From contig CAVYRN010000009.1 in the NCBI GenBank assembly GCA_963771015.1, forward strand, positions 1 to 64,000: a DNA stretch of 64,000 nucleotides. The letters run 5' to 3'. Positions 35,148 through 44,959 of the stretch are shown piece by piece; within the stretch, counting starts at the first letter, position 1; each line of letters opens with the position of its first letter. Origin of the DNA: CAVSJJ01 sp963771015 (GTDB taxonomy: Bacteria > Actinomycetota > Actinomycetes > Actinomycetales > Dermatophilaceae). Made by a program: the position numbers and the translations under genes. Below the pieces are notes generated by a model. The model saw only the letters and a program-made list of their open reading frames with translations. It made no database searches and was not told where the DNA came from.

Positions 35148-37282
35148 TCAGTCCTGCAGGAACCAGACGGCGCCCTGCGGCGTGGGCTCCAGCCGCCAGC
35201 CGGGTTCGACGAGGTAACGTGGTGTTTTCGGTGGTGACGATCGCCGGGCCGGTGATGACGCGTCGGCGGTCAGCGCGTCCTGGTCGTAGACCGGGGTGTC
35301 GATCGGATCGGCGATGCCGATGAAGATGGACCGGAGGCGGGACGCCTCGGTCGGGACCGATGCGGCCGCCGCCAGCCTCGAGGGACTCGAAGTTGACGAC
35401 ATCGCCGTCGACGTAGGACGGCGACGCGCACGGTGTTGCACCGGATGCCGGCTTCGGGTGCGGCGCAGGAGGCACCGAACCGGTGGCTGTAGACGTCGCC
35501 GAAGGTCTTGATGATCGCGAGGACGTCGCCGACGCCGCTCATCCGGTGGATGTCGTCGAGCGCCACGGCCTGGGTGAGCAGCTGGTTGCCGTAGCGCATG
35601 TCCAGCTCGAGCCGGTACCTGACGTCGTCGGCCGGGAAGCCCTGGCGGACAAGGTCCTCGCGGCCGCGTGTCTCGAGCTCCTCGACGACCGCGTTGAACT
35701 CGTCGTAACGCGTCGTAGAGGGCCCGGGTGGTCGCGTTGTACATCGTGACGTGCACCCCGCGCTCGTGGAAGTGCAGCTGCTTCATGTTGCCGGCCCCGC
35801 AGGCCGAGAAGACCGAGGAGAAGGGTGGAGCGAGAACGCGTCTTGATGCCGGCGTGCCGGGCGACGCCGCAGGCGTGCAGGGGGCCGTTGCCGCCGTAGG
35901 CCAGCATGGTGAAGTCCTCGGGCAGGTAACCCCGGACCCGGAGCTCCTTGCCGATGCCGATGGCCATCTGCTCGTCGACACCGTCCTTGATCACCCGGGC
36001 GACATCGAGGACGTCCATGTCGAGGTGGTCGCAGAGGCTCTTCCTCGATGGCGAATAGCGACCGCCTCGGGTTGAGCTTGATGTAGCCGTTGGCGTAGTT
36101 GTCCGGGTCGAGGTATCCCAGGAGCAGGTCGGCGTCGGTGACCGTCGGCTTGAGCCCGCCACGGTCGTAGCAGGCCGGCCCGGGGTTGGAGCCCGCCGAC
36201 TTCGGACCGATCTTGACCGAGTTGTGGATGCGGTCGTAGGCCGCGATCGAGCCGCCACCGGCGCCGAGGGTGTCGAGGTGCACCATCGGCACCGAGACCA
36301 GCCAGCGGTCGATGGTCGGCAGGAAGTCGTAGTGTTTGACCCCGCCCTCGGGTACCAGGCCGATGTCGAAGGAGGTGCCGCCCATGTCCGTGGCGATGAC
36401 GTGGCCGAGCCCGGTCTCGTTCGAAAGGTGCTCGGCCGCACCGACGCCGGCGATCGGGCCGGAGTGGATGGTCTGCAGCGCATCGGTGGAGTTCATCTGC
36501 GCCATGCCGCCGGAGTTGTGGATCACCAGCATCGGCTTGTCATAGCCGGAGTCACGCAGGTTGTTCGAGAACTGGCCAGCGCGTGGAACATGATCTCGTG
36601 GAGGAAGCCGTCGACGATGGTCGACGTGGCCCGCACGTACTCACCCTTGCGGCCGGAGACCTGGTGGCCGAGCAGCACCGGGATGGCGCCCAGCTCGTGC
36701 GGCGGGAACTCGTCGAGGATGATCTCCTGGATCGCCAACTCGTGCTCGGGGTTCTCGGTGGCGTTGACGAGCGAGACGACGATCGCCTCGGCGCCGGCGT
36801 CGACCAGTTCACGCACCACGTTGCGGACGTCGTCCGGGTCGAGGCGGGCCACGACCTTGCCGGCCGAGTTGATCCGCTCCTTCACCGAGCGGATCATGGC
36901 TGCGCGGCACCAGCGGCTCGGGCCGCTCGGCGGCCGGAAGATTCTGCTGCATGGCGTAGTCGAGGCCCTCGCCGTAGCCGCGACCGCGGGACAGCGGGAT
37001 GGTGTCCTCGAAGCCGTGGGTGACGATCGCCGCCACCTTCGGACCCTTGCGCTCGATGAGCGCATTGGTGCCGAGGGTGGTGGCGTAGCGGACCGAGTCG
37101 ACCTCGGAGAGGACCGTGGAGCGGTCCAGCCCGGCCCGCTTGCAGGCGAGGTCGAGGGCCTCGTTGAAACCGAGGGCGAAGTTGTGGTGGGTGGTCAGGG
37201 CCTTGGCGTCGATGTACATGTCGTCCCAGACGAAGAAGCAGTCGGTGAAGGTGCCGCCGATGTCGACGGAGATGCGTTTCAT
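35148..37282 (-). pseudogene. HyuA-type ketone carboxylase subunit (acetone/acetophenone carboxylase), frameshifted
   Basis: Hydantoinase A/oxoprolinase family, about 711 residues, actin-like ATPase fold. Start MKRISVDIGGTFTDCFFVWD after AAGGAGA; then YATTLGTNALIERKG, IPLSRGRGYGEGLDYAMQ, AGAEAIVVSLVNATENPEHE, GHQVSGRKGEYVRATSTI, VIHNSGGMAQMNSTDALQTI, HVIATDMGGTSFDIGLVPEG, VHLDTLGAGGGSIAAYDR, TMLAYGGNGPLHACGVA and a C-terminal QGAVWFLQD. At least six one-base shifts. The nucleotide-binding glycine motifs are all preserved. By order it equals Apc3 of acetophenone carboxylase or AcxA of acetone carboxylase. Confidence 0.8.
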
Positions 37283-37312
37283 GAGTTGTCTCCTTGGTTT
37301 CTTCCGGTCAGC

Positions 37313-37744
37313 TCAGCGGAGGTGGCCGATGGCCTTGAGGGCGGCGGTGTACTTCTGGGCGTCTTCGCCCGGTCCGTAGTTGTGGACCTCCTCGGCGTCG
37401 ACGCCCGCGTTGCTCCCACTGGGCCCTCAGCGCGGCGACGTCGATCGACCATGTCGAGCACCGGCGGGATGGCCCGGGGGTAGGTATTCGCATTCGAGCT
37501 GGGTGCCGCACCCGGGGCAGTAGTACTCGAGGATCCGGCAGTAGGCGGGGTCGGGGGTGAAGGTGTACTCGTAGCGGTCGGGGTCGAGGACCGGCTGGTG
37601 GATCTCGCGCGGGTCGCGGTCGTAGACCAATGTCCCCGGCTTGTAGTTCTCATGGGCAGAGCCCATGTCGTGGGCGCACACTCGGCAAACCCAGCGCTCG
37701 GTGTCGAGGTCGATCACGAGATACTCGGTCATGGGTACTCGCAT
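37313..37744 (-). pseudogene. Small zinc-binding ketone carboxylase subunit (Apc2/AcxC-like), frameshifted
   Basis: About 143 residues. The ATG at 37744 follows AAAGGA. MRVPMTEYLVIDLDTERWVC is followed by CRVC and, further on, YYCPGCGTQLECEYLPPG: two CxxC pairs that would bind one zinc. RDPREIHQPVLDPDRYEY lies between them. The tail HNYGPGEDAQKYTAALKAIG is in another frame and ends at 37313; the switch lies near 37,410-37,470. The size (about 16 kDa) fits the 15-kDa beta subunit of acetophenone carboxylase; the gamma subunit of acetone carboxylase is similar in layout. Confidence 0.7.
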
Positions 37745-37788
37745 GGGAGTATTCCTTTCTGGAGCAGTGAATAACGGGGCTGTGACGG

Positions 37789-39721
37789 TCAGTGGGTGTC
37801 GATGAGCAGGAGGTCGCCGGCCGAGGTGACCTGGAAGGACCAGCCGGGAAGCACTCGTGCGGTGAAAAAGGAACCTTCGATGATGGCCGGGCCGCGCACC
37901 GGCATGCCCGGGCTCGAGGTCGTCGAGCACATGCACGGGCACCTGGTCGACGGGGTCGGTGGCCGAGCGCACGGCGCGCGTCCCGATCGACCGCGGCCGG
38001 GGCGGCTTCGACGACGGTGTCGTCCGCGAGGTGCGGGGTGCGGCAGCGCGGCGGTACGGTGCAATTGGAGCGACACCTGCCACCCGGGGAAGTCGATCGG
38101 GTCGCCGCGGCTGGTAGGGCCGCCGTGATGACCGGCGACTCGTCGAGGCTCCTCCACGCTGAGCTGCCAGGTCGTTCGTCGCAGTCGGCCAGCGAGGTAG
38201 CCCTCCTGGAACATGTCCCGTTCGGCCCGGCTGAGCAGGTCCGTCGTAGGTCTCCCGCGCCGCCTCGGTGCTGGGTTCGGCGACGATGACCTCGTAGGTC
38301 TTGCCGATGTCGGAGAAGGAGATCCCGAACGCCGAGAAGACCGCCGCGGTCCGCGGAATGAGCACCCGCTTGACCCCGGCCAGCCGGGCCGCGCCGGCCG
38401 CGCTCATCGGGCCCGCCCCGCCGAACGCCAGCAAGGTGGTGCCAGTCTTGACGAGATCGGAGAACGCGTCGGCGAGGGCCTCGAAATAGGCCTGTTCCAT
38501 CCGGATCAGGGCTTCCTCGAGGCGATTCCCAACGGCGTCGGCGATCGTTTCGGTGATCGCCGCCCGGGACCGGCTCGGGGTCGAGGGTGAAGGTGCCGTC
38601 CAGGTAGGTGTCCGGATCGAGAATCCCCAGCAGCAGGTTGACATCGGTGATGGTGGCCTGCTTGCCGCCAAAGCCGAACAGGCCGGCCCCGGGGCGGCAC
38701 CCACCGACGTGCGGTCCGACCACGATGGCGCCGTCGGCCACCCTGATGACCGATGACCCGCCGACCCCGGCCGAGGACACATTGCTCATCGGATAGGACA
38801 TCGCGACGCCCTTCGATGGCCCCGTGCGTCGGCGGACAGCCACCGCACCGGATTCGACCACGCCGACGTCGGTGGTGGTCCCGCCGATGTCCATCATCAA
38901 AGCGTGGTCTAGTCCGTACATGCGGGCCAGGGCGGCGGTGCCTTCCAGGCCGCCTCGAGGTCCCGGAGGAATAGGTTTTCAGCGCAACCGATTTCGCTAC
39001 CCGTGACGAGGCCCCGTCGTTGCGGTAGACCAGCAGCGGGTTGGCCACCCGGTAGTCCTTCAAGCCGGCGCTCGGCACCGTAGAGGAAGCGCTCCATGGT
39101 CGGGTGCAGGAATGAGTTGACCACGCACGACCACACCCGGCGGGGGTGGCTGCGGTCGCCGGTCAGTTCCCAGCTGTAGATGAGCGGCACCGAGCCGAGC
39201 AGGTGGCGAGGGAACTTCCGCAGCAAGATGTGGCGCAGCCGGCGCTCGGCCTCGCGGCGTCGGCCCGGCGACGACGATCCGCGCGGCTCCGAGCGTGGTC
39301 AGACGGTTGATCCTCTGGACGGCGTCGAATTCGATGGCGTCGTCGTCGGCATGTCGAGGGTCAAGAATCGGTTGGCGACGAGACCGGTGAACAGCTTCTG
39401 CTTCGCCGGCGAACTGCTGCATCTGGCTCGTCGAGCCCGGCGATCGGTAGTGAGCACGCCGATCATCGGCCCGCGCCGCTCCACGAGGGCGTTGGTGCCC
39501 TGGGTGGTGGAGTAGCGGATGTGCTTCGGTGGCGTGCAGCAGACGGGCGATGTCAACGTCGCCGTAGAGCGCCGCGGAGGCCTTCTCGATCCCGGTGAAC
39601 AGGCACTCGGAGAGGTCGTGCGGCGTGGTCAGGGTCTTGGTGAAGGTGAAGCCAGTCGCCGTCCCAGACGCAGATGTCGGTGAGGGTGCCACCGTTGTCG
39701 ATGTTGATGAGTGCTGTCCAT
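37789..39721 (-). pseudogene. Second HyuA-type ketone carboxylase subunit (Apc1-like), frameshifted
   Basis: First gene of the leftward operon, about 643 residues (70 kDa). The start ATG at 39721 follows AAGGA; LINIDNGGTLTDICVWDGDW is the phosphate-1 loop, already one frame away from the ATG. Later: LDHALMMDIGGTTTDVGVVE, SSAGVGGSSVIRVADG, FGFGGKQATITDVNLLLGIL, LAFGGAGPMSAAGAARLAG, VLIPRTAAVFSAFGISFSDI and a C-terminal SFQVTSAGDLLLIDTH. At least six shifts. A second HyuA-type subunit separates this locus from the three-subunit acetone carboxylase (acxABC) and agrees with five-subunit acetophenone carboxylase. Confidence 0.72.
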
Positions 39722-39839
39722 GCGATTCCTTCGTCTTCGCCTCGCGGGTGCTTCTGGCGATGGTCGCCTGGGGGCGCACCCGGTGTGCTGTCGCCACGAT
39801 CGCTCGACAACGTTGCCGGCGTCTCACGGCAGGCGTCGA

Positions 39840-39856
39840 TGTCCCAAGATGGGACA
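39840..39856. promoter_or_regulatory. Palindromic operator TGTCCCA-N3-TGGGACA (activator site, divergent promoter)
   Basis: Perfect 17-bp inverted repeat, TGTCCCA-AGA-TGGGACA, in the 225-base gap between the carboxylase operon (start 39721, leftward) and the activator gene (start 39947, rightward). A near copy precedes the CoA ligase gene at 41810. The dyad fits a dimeric Fis-type helix-turn-helix as carried by the activator, so it is the probable upstream activating site of the ketone regulon. Confidence 0.65.
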
Positions 39857-39946
39857 CCCCGAGGCGGTGACGTGCGGGCCTCGTCCCGGCGACCATGGAG
39901 GAGGTCCACGGCGTGATGGGGCGCCGTCCGCGACGAGGAGTTAGCG

Positions 39947-41801
39947 ATGCCGAACAGCGCGGCGCGGATGCTGCGGGTGGCGGCTGCCCGCGCTGACTTC
40001 CTCGAGAACGGCCGTGCCGGGGCCGCCGGAGTGCCCGACGTGGTAGCGGCGTCATGGGAGCGCAGCCAGGCCGCCGGAGTGGACGCATCCGCCCGCACAG
40101 CGCCTTCACCGATGACGTCGACACCAGCTCACGGCTGGTTCGCTGCGCCCAGCCGGTACTGGCCCAGCTCGGAGGCCGACACCGCCGACATGCCGCTGGT
40201 GATCGCGCTCACCGACAACCGTGCCCGGGTGGTGCGCCGCATCGACGTCTCGACGGCGGTCGGCCGGCTGCTCGACCGGGTCGACTTCGCACCGGGGTTC
40301 GACTACGCCGAGTCCACGATGGGCACCAACGGGGTCGGCACCGTGCTCGAGGCCGGGCAGACCCGTGTCGTCGTGGGCCCCGAGCACTTCAGCGAGAACC
40401 TGCACCTGTTCGCCTGCACTGGGGCGCCGATGATCGACCCGGTCACCGGCCGTGTCGAGGGCATGCTCGACGTCTCGACGCTGGCCGATGCGTGGAGCCC
40501 GCTGATGCACACGTTGGTCGAAGTCGGCCGCCAAGGACATCGCCGCAATTTGCTGCATGGACCGCAGCCAGTCCCAGCAGGCGATCTTCGAGACCTACCT
40601 GCGCGGTGACGGCGCGCTCGGCGCGCCACGCGGTGTTCGCGTTCGGCGACTCCGTCTTCATGGCCAACGCGGCGGCCCAAGAGCTGTTCGACGCCGACGA
40701 ACAACTGGCATCCGGCGAGCACGCGACATTTCTGATGGGCCGCCGTGAGCGGGCAAGCGACACGATGACGCTGGCATCCGGTCGGGTGGTCCAGATCCGC
40801 GGGACGCGGATCGTCACGGGAAGTGAGACCGCGGGGCTCGTCGTTATCGCGAGGTGCTGGGTGCCCGCGCGGTGTCGACCCAGAACGTACCGGTCATCGG
40901 TGCGGCGTTCACCGAGCAGGTGCTTCCGCAGATCGCCGTCGCGACGGCCCAGACCAGGCAGCTCGTCGGGGACCTGCGGCGCGGACATGCCCCGATCGCG
41001 GGCGGGTCGTCGCCGGCCTGGGTCCGGGCCTGGAGGAGCTGCGGCACGCGCTCGGCGAGCGGGTTCCGACGGTCGTGGTCGGCGAGACCGGGACCGGGAA
41101 GTTCACCTGGTGGCCGAGCTGTTCCACGCCGACCACCCCGGTGGCCGCAGCGTCAGCGTGGATGCGTCCCAGCTCGACGGCGGCACCAAGGCCGATGTCG
41201 AGGCCCTCGTCGCGGCGCATCGCGAGCAGACACTGTGCATCGTGCGCAACATCGACCAGGCCGGCACGGAGGGCGTCGAGCGTCTCGACGAGCTGTTCAC
41301 GGCCATCGCCGCAGCAGCACCCCCGCGTCCTTCGCCGCCACGCTGTCGGACTCGAGTCTCGACTCCGACCTGCCGTTCCACACGTTGCTGGGGCATTTCG
41401 AGGCGGCGTCACGATCCCGCCGCTACGCTGCCGCACCGAGGACCTCAGGCTCATCGTGAGCGGGTCGTCGAGGAGGTCGCGCCGAACCGGAGGGTCCGCC
41501 TCGCGCCGGACGCCGAACGGGTCATCGCCCGCTACTCGTGGCCGCGCAACGTCTCACAGCTGCGAGAGGCCTCGTCCACGCGCTGCGGGTGCGCCCGTCG
41601 GAGAGATCCAGCAGCAGGACCTGCCGGCTACTGCCACACGATGTCGCGCAAGTCCCTCACCCCGCTCGAGACGGCCGAGCGCGATGCGATCATCGCGCGC
41701 TCAAGGAGCACGACGGGAACCGGGTCGCCGCAGCGCTGCACGTCGGCATGTCGCGTAGCAGCCTCTACCGGAAGATCAAGGCGTACGGCATTACGGTCTA
41801 G
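39947..41801 (+). pseudogene. AcoR/AcxR-like transcriptional activator (GAF-AAA-Fis), frameshifted
   Basis: About 618 residues. Start after GAGGAG. The N-terminal sensor part contains VPDVVAASWERSQAAGVDAS and GFDYAESTMGTNGVGTVLEA, as in AcoR-type GAF domains. The AAA part has VVVGETGTGKFT (Walker A), then EQTLCIVRNIDQAGTEGVE and RYSWPRNVSQLREA. The C-terminal Fis helix-turn-helix is GNRVAAALHVGMSRSSLYRK. The GAFTGA loop that contacts sigma-54 is not found, as expected in actinobacteria, which lack sigma-54. At least five shifts, e.g. a missing C at about 41,108. Likely switches on both flanking operons when ketone is present. Confidence 0.75.
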
Positions 41802-41809
41802 GCCGAGGG

Positions 41810-41826
41810 TGTCCCAACGTGGGACC
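41810..41826. promoter_or_regulatory. Second TGTCCCA-N3-TGGGAC site, upstream of the CoA ligase-thiolase operon
   Basis: TGTCCCA-ACG-TGGGACC, identical to the site at 39840 in 13 of the 14 arm bases. It begins 9 bases after the activator stop and 51 bases before the CoA ligase ATG. This links the ligase-thiolase pair to the carboxylase operon as one regulon. Confidence 0.65.
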
Positions 41827-41860
41827 TCCGCCTCCCGTCGGCGCGAGCTAGGGTCGGCCC

Positions 41861-43432
41861 ATGACGGAACCAGCGACTTCGCCGCCTGTGGGACCGTGCG
41901 GTCCACCACCACGGCGAGCGGGTGTTCCTCGTCTTCCGCGGCGAGGACGGTGCCGTCGACTCGTGGACGTATGCCGCGTTGACGGGGTCGTCGACCGCGT
42001 CGCCGCGTCCCTGCGGGCCGGGGTGTCGACGCCGGACGGGCCGTGCACCTCGTCCTGCGCAGCTCGCCGGCGTTCGTGCGCTGTGGCTCGCCACGAGCCG
42101 GCTGGGTGGGTGGATCGCCCCGGTCGACCCCGCCTCCGCGCCGCGCGACCTCGCGGCGCAGATCCGCCGCACGGCACCGGTTCTCACCGTCTGCGCCGAT
42201 GCGCGCCGGGCGGCCGTGGACGACGCGTGTGGCGGGTCCGGGCACCCGGTCCTCGCGCTGTCCGAGACCGCAGCCGACCTGGGGCCGGCGTCCGCTGACC
42301 CAGGACACGTCCTTGGGCTCGGCGCCGCCGACGGCCGCCCGGGGCCCGCGGACCGGCTCGCCGTCATGTTCACCTCCGGCACGACGTCCGAGCCAAGGGT
42401 GTGGTGCTCACCCAGGCCAACTACCTCCACGTGGCCCGGGTCATGGCCGGGCTCGCCGACCTCGGTGCCGCGGACCGCTGGTATGTCTGCCTGCCGCTGT
42501 TCCACGCCAACGCCCAGTACTACTGCGTCGCGTCAGCGATCGCCGTCGGCGCATCGGTGGCTCTCACCGCCCGGTTCACCGCGAGCCGATGGCCGCATGA
42601 GGTCGCCGAGCTCGGCGCCAGTCATGCCAGTCTGTTCGCCGCACCGATCCGGATGATCCTCGCCCGGCGCCGTGACGACGCTCCGGCGCTCCGCCTCCGG
42701 CACGTGTGGTTCGCCCAGAACCTCGCCCATGGCCAGTGGGCCGAGATGGCCCGGCTGTGCGGCGTCGCCCCACGCCAGATCTACGGGATGACCGAGACAC
42801 TCCCGGTCGTCACGGCCAACCCGGTGGATGCTCCGGACCCCGGCCGCATCGGGTCGGTCGTCCCGGGACGCCGCGTCGCCCTCCTCGACCCGGTCGCCGG
42901 GCGCGAGGTGGGGGAGGGGGAGCCGGGCGTGCTCACCCTCGCCGGACGCCGTGGCGTCGACATCTTCACCGGGTACCTCGACAACGAGGCGGCCAACGGG
43001 CGCGCCTTCCCGGCGGTGGACCTCCCAGTCCCGGAGCCGGGACAGGTGTGGTTCAGCACCGGGGATCTGGTCCGGCGGTGCGAGGACGGCCAGTTCGCCT
43101 TCGTCGGACGGATCGACGACGTCGTCAAGGTCGCGGGGGAGAACGTCAGCCTCACCGAGATCGAGGCGGCCCTCGCCGAGGCGCCCGGGGTGCTCGAGGC
43201 GGCGGTCATCGCCGTCGACGACCCCGTCCGGGACCGGGTGCCCGCGGCATACGTCGTCCCTCGCGACCCGGCGCGGCCCCCCACGGAGGAGGACCTGGCT
43301 GCCTGGGCCGAGGACAACCTCAGCCCGGCGGCCCGGCCCCGGACCTGGACGCTCATCGACGCCCTGCCCCGCACCTCCGTCGGCAAGCTCCGACGGTTCC
43401 GTCTCACCGCGACCCAGGAAGGCCCCTCATGA
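41861..43432 (+). pseudogene. AMP-dependent acyl-CoA ligase, frameshifted in its 5' third
   Basis: About 520-residue adenylate-forming ligase. The 5' third has three shifts (near 41,885, 42,020 and 42,395): WDRAVHHHGERVFLVFRGED, LRAGVSTPDG, VMFTSGTTSEP (P-loop). From 42,401 one frame runs clean: VLTQANYLHVARV, QIYGMTETLPVVTANP, WFSTGDLVRRCEDGQFAFVG (the ATP-ribose Asp), GRIDDVVKVAGENVSLTEIE, and the catalytic lysine in PRTSVGKLRRF. It overlaps the thiolase start by ATGA. In acetophenone degradation a ligase activates benzoylacetate, so a 3-oxoacid is a fair guess; crotonobetaine-like substrates cannot be excluded. Confidence 0.75.
43208..43263 (+). repeat. Source copy of a 56-bp duplicated segment (inside the CoA ligase gene)
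   Basis: Codes for the segment IAVDDPVRDRVPAAYVVPR of the ligase C-terminal domain. The same 56 bases recur at 44736-44791 with a single C-to-G difference. This is far beyond chance and marks a recent partial duplication. Confidence 0.85.
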
Positions 43433-44601
43433 GCCCGCTCCCCACCCCGATCGGCATCATCGGTGTCGCGCACACCCCGTTCGGCCGGCTCGTGGACGAG
43501 ACGGTACAGAGCCTCGTCGAGCGGGTGACGACGGAGGCCCTCCTGGACGCCGGGGTCGGCCCCGAGGAGGTGGACGAGGTCGTCGTCGGCACCTTCAACA
43601 GCGGCCTGACGCCGTTCGCGTTCCCGTCCTCCCTGCCGCTCGGTGCGGCGCCCGGGCTGTGGGGGCGGCCGATGACCCGGGTCGAGAACGCCTGCGCCTC
43701 CGGCTCGGCGGCGGTCCACCAGGGCGTCAGGGCCATCCTCTCGGGTCTGGCCGACACCGTTCTCGTCATCGGCGTGGAGAAGATGACGCACGCGTCCGGA
43801 GTCGCCGTCGCCCAGGCCCTTCTCGGCGCCGACCCGAGACTGGCCGGGACCGACGCACCGGCCGGGTTCGCGGGGATCTTCGCCGATGTCGCCCAGGAGT
43901 ACCAGGACCGGTATGCCGCAACCGACTGGCTCGGCGACACCCTGGGCGCCATCGCCGCGAAGAACCACCTCAACGGCTGTGCCAACCCGTGGGCCCAGCT
44001 GCGCAAGGACCTCGGGGTCGAGTTCTGCTCGACGACCTCGGAGAAGAACCCCGTCGTCGCCGGTCCGCTGCGCCGCACCGACTGCTCGCCGGTCAGCGAC
44101 GGCGCCGCCGCTCTCGTTCTGCGCCGCGACCCCGGTGAGTCCCTGGCGACGATAGTTGGGGTCGGCCATGCCAACGACCACCTCGACCCGGCAATGCGCG
44201 ACGTCCTCGAGTTCGCCGGCGGTCGCCTCGCGGTCGGCCGCGCCCTCGAGATGGCCTCGGTGGGCGTGGGCGACCTCGACCTCGCCGAGGTCCATGACTG
44301 CTTCACCATCGCGGAGCTCATCGTCTACGAGATGCTCGACCTCACCCCGCGCGGACAGGGGCGTCGCGCCATCGAGGAGGGCTGGGTGCGCCGCGATGGG
44401 CGCCTCCCGGTCAACGTGTCGGGAGGGCTCAAGGCGAAGGGCCACCCCGTCGGGGCCACCGGGGTCTCCCAGCATGTTCTCGTCGCGATGCAGCTCGCCG
44501 GACGAGCCGGCGAGCTGCAGCTGCCGAGGGCCGACATCGGCCTGGTCCACAACATGGGCGGCCTCGCCGTGGCCAACTACGCCACGGTCCTCGTCGCCTG
44601 A
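43429..44601 (+). CDS. Thiolase family protein (acetyl-CoA acetyltransferase / SCP2-thiolase-like)
   Basis: 390-residue thiolase, one clean frame. The nucleophilic cysteine lies in ENACASGSAAVHQG (about residue 88). The later HDCFTIAELI and NVSGGLKAKGHPVGATG carry the active-site histidines; the family's usual C-terminal CxG is replaced by NMGGLAVANY, typical of the SCP2-like thiolase branch. It would split the 3-oxoacyl-CoA made by the CoA-transferase or ligase into acetyl-CoA plus the shortened acyl-CoA (two acetyl-CoA if the ketone is acetone). Coupled to the ligase gene. Confidence 0.85.
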   Translation: MSPLPTPIGIIGVAHTPFGRLVDETVQSLVERVTTEALLDAGVGPEEVDEVVVGTFNSGLTPFAFPSSLPLGAAPGLWGRPMTRVENACASGSAAVHQGVRAILSGLADTVLVIGVEKMTHASGVAVAQALLGADPRLAGTDAPAGFAGIFADVAQEYQDRYAATDWLGDTLGAIAAKNHLNGCANPWAQLRKDLGVEFCSTTSEKNPVVAGPLRRTDCSPVSDGAAALVLRRDPGESLATIVGVGHANDHLDPAMRDVLEFAGGRLAVGRALEMASVGVGDLDLAEVHDCFTIAELIVYEMLDLTPRGQGRRAIEEGWVRRDGRLPVNVSGGLKAKGHPVGATGVSQHVLVAMQLAGRAGELQLPRADIGLVHNMGGLAVANYATVLVA

Positions 44602-44959
44602 GGGCGGCTCTCGTGGTGTCCCGAGGTGGGCGTCGAGCCACTCCCGGCCGTGGACAGGGCGCCACCCCTGGCCACAGGCACCCGGCGTCGGGCCGGTCTG
44701 GGTTCCCGGGTGGCCAGCGTGCCGCTTCCAGCGACATCGCCGTCGACGAGCCCGTCCGGGACCGGGTGCCCGCGGCATACGTCGTCCCTCGTGGCCCGGC
44801 GGGTGGCCGCCCACGACGTGGGCCAGACCCGGTGGGTGGGGTCGCCCACCTCGAGGTCGACGAGCCACCGCGTGGCGGGCTCCGCCAGCCTCGGCCGGTC
44901 ATCCCCGACCAGCACCGGTGACGCTTCCCAGCGACTCCCCGCCGCGGTTGACTTCGGGT
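44602..44959. other. 358-base gap with a relic of the CoA ligase gene
   Basis: No intact gene. At 44736-44791 lies a near-exact copy of ligase bases 43208-43263, reading DIAVDEPVRDRVPAAYVVPR and then diverging. A degenerate form of the activator palindrome, TGTCCCG-AGG-TGGGCG, is at 44617-44633 just after the thiolase stop. The gap therefore looks like the remains of a duplicated and deleted ligase gene plus the PPK2 promoter. TTGACT at 44949-44954 is too close to the PPK2 start to be its -35 element. Confidence 0.6.
44736..44791 (+). repeat. Relic copy of the 56-bp CoA ligase segment
   Basis: Matches 43208-43263 with one mismatch. No ligase sequence is recognisable on either side beyond a few bases, and no start or stop context is present, so it is not a functional gene. 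See the source copy inside the ligase gene. Confidence 0.85.

Noticed and set aside
35148..39721. Hydantoinase or 5-oxoprolinase assignment for the HyuA/HyuB-type genes
   Set aside because: The adjacent small CxxC subunit, AcoR-like activator, CoA-transferase and thiolase, and the acetone/acetophenone carboxylase-like sequence, fit ketone carboxylation better.
30431..42400. A genuine pseudogene island left by decay
   Set aside because: Motifs are intact across every shift, lengths are normal and there are no deletions or insertion elements; error in the sequence is simpler, though not proven.
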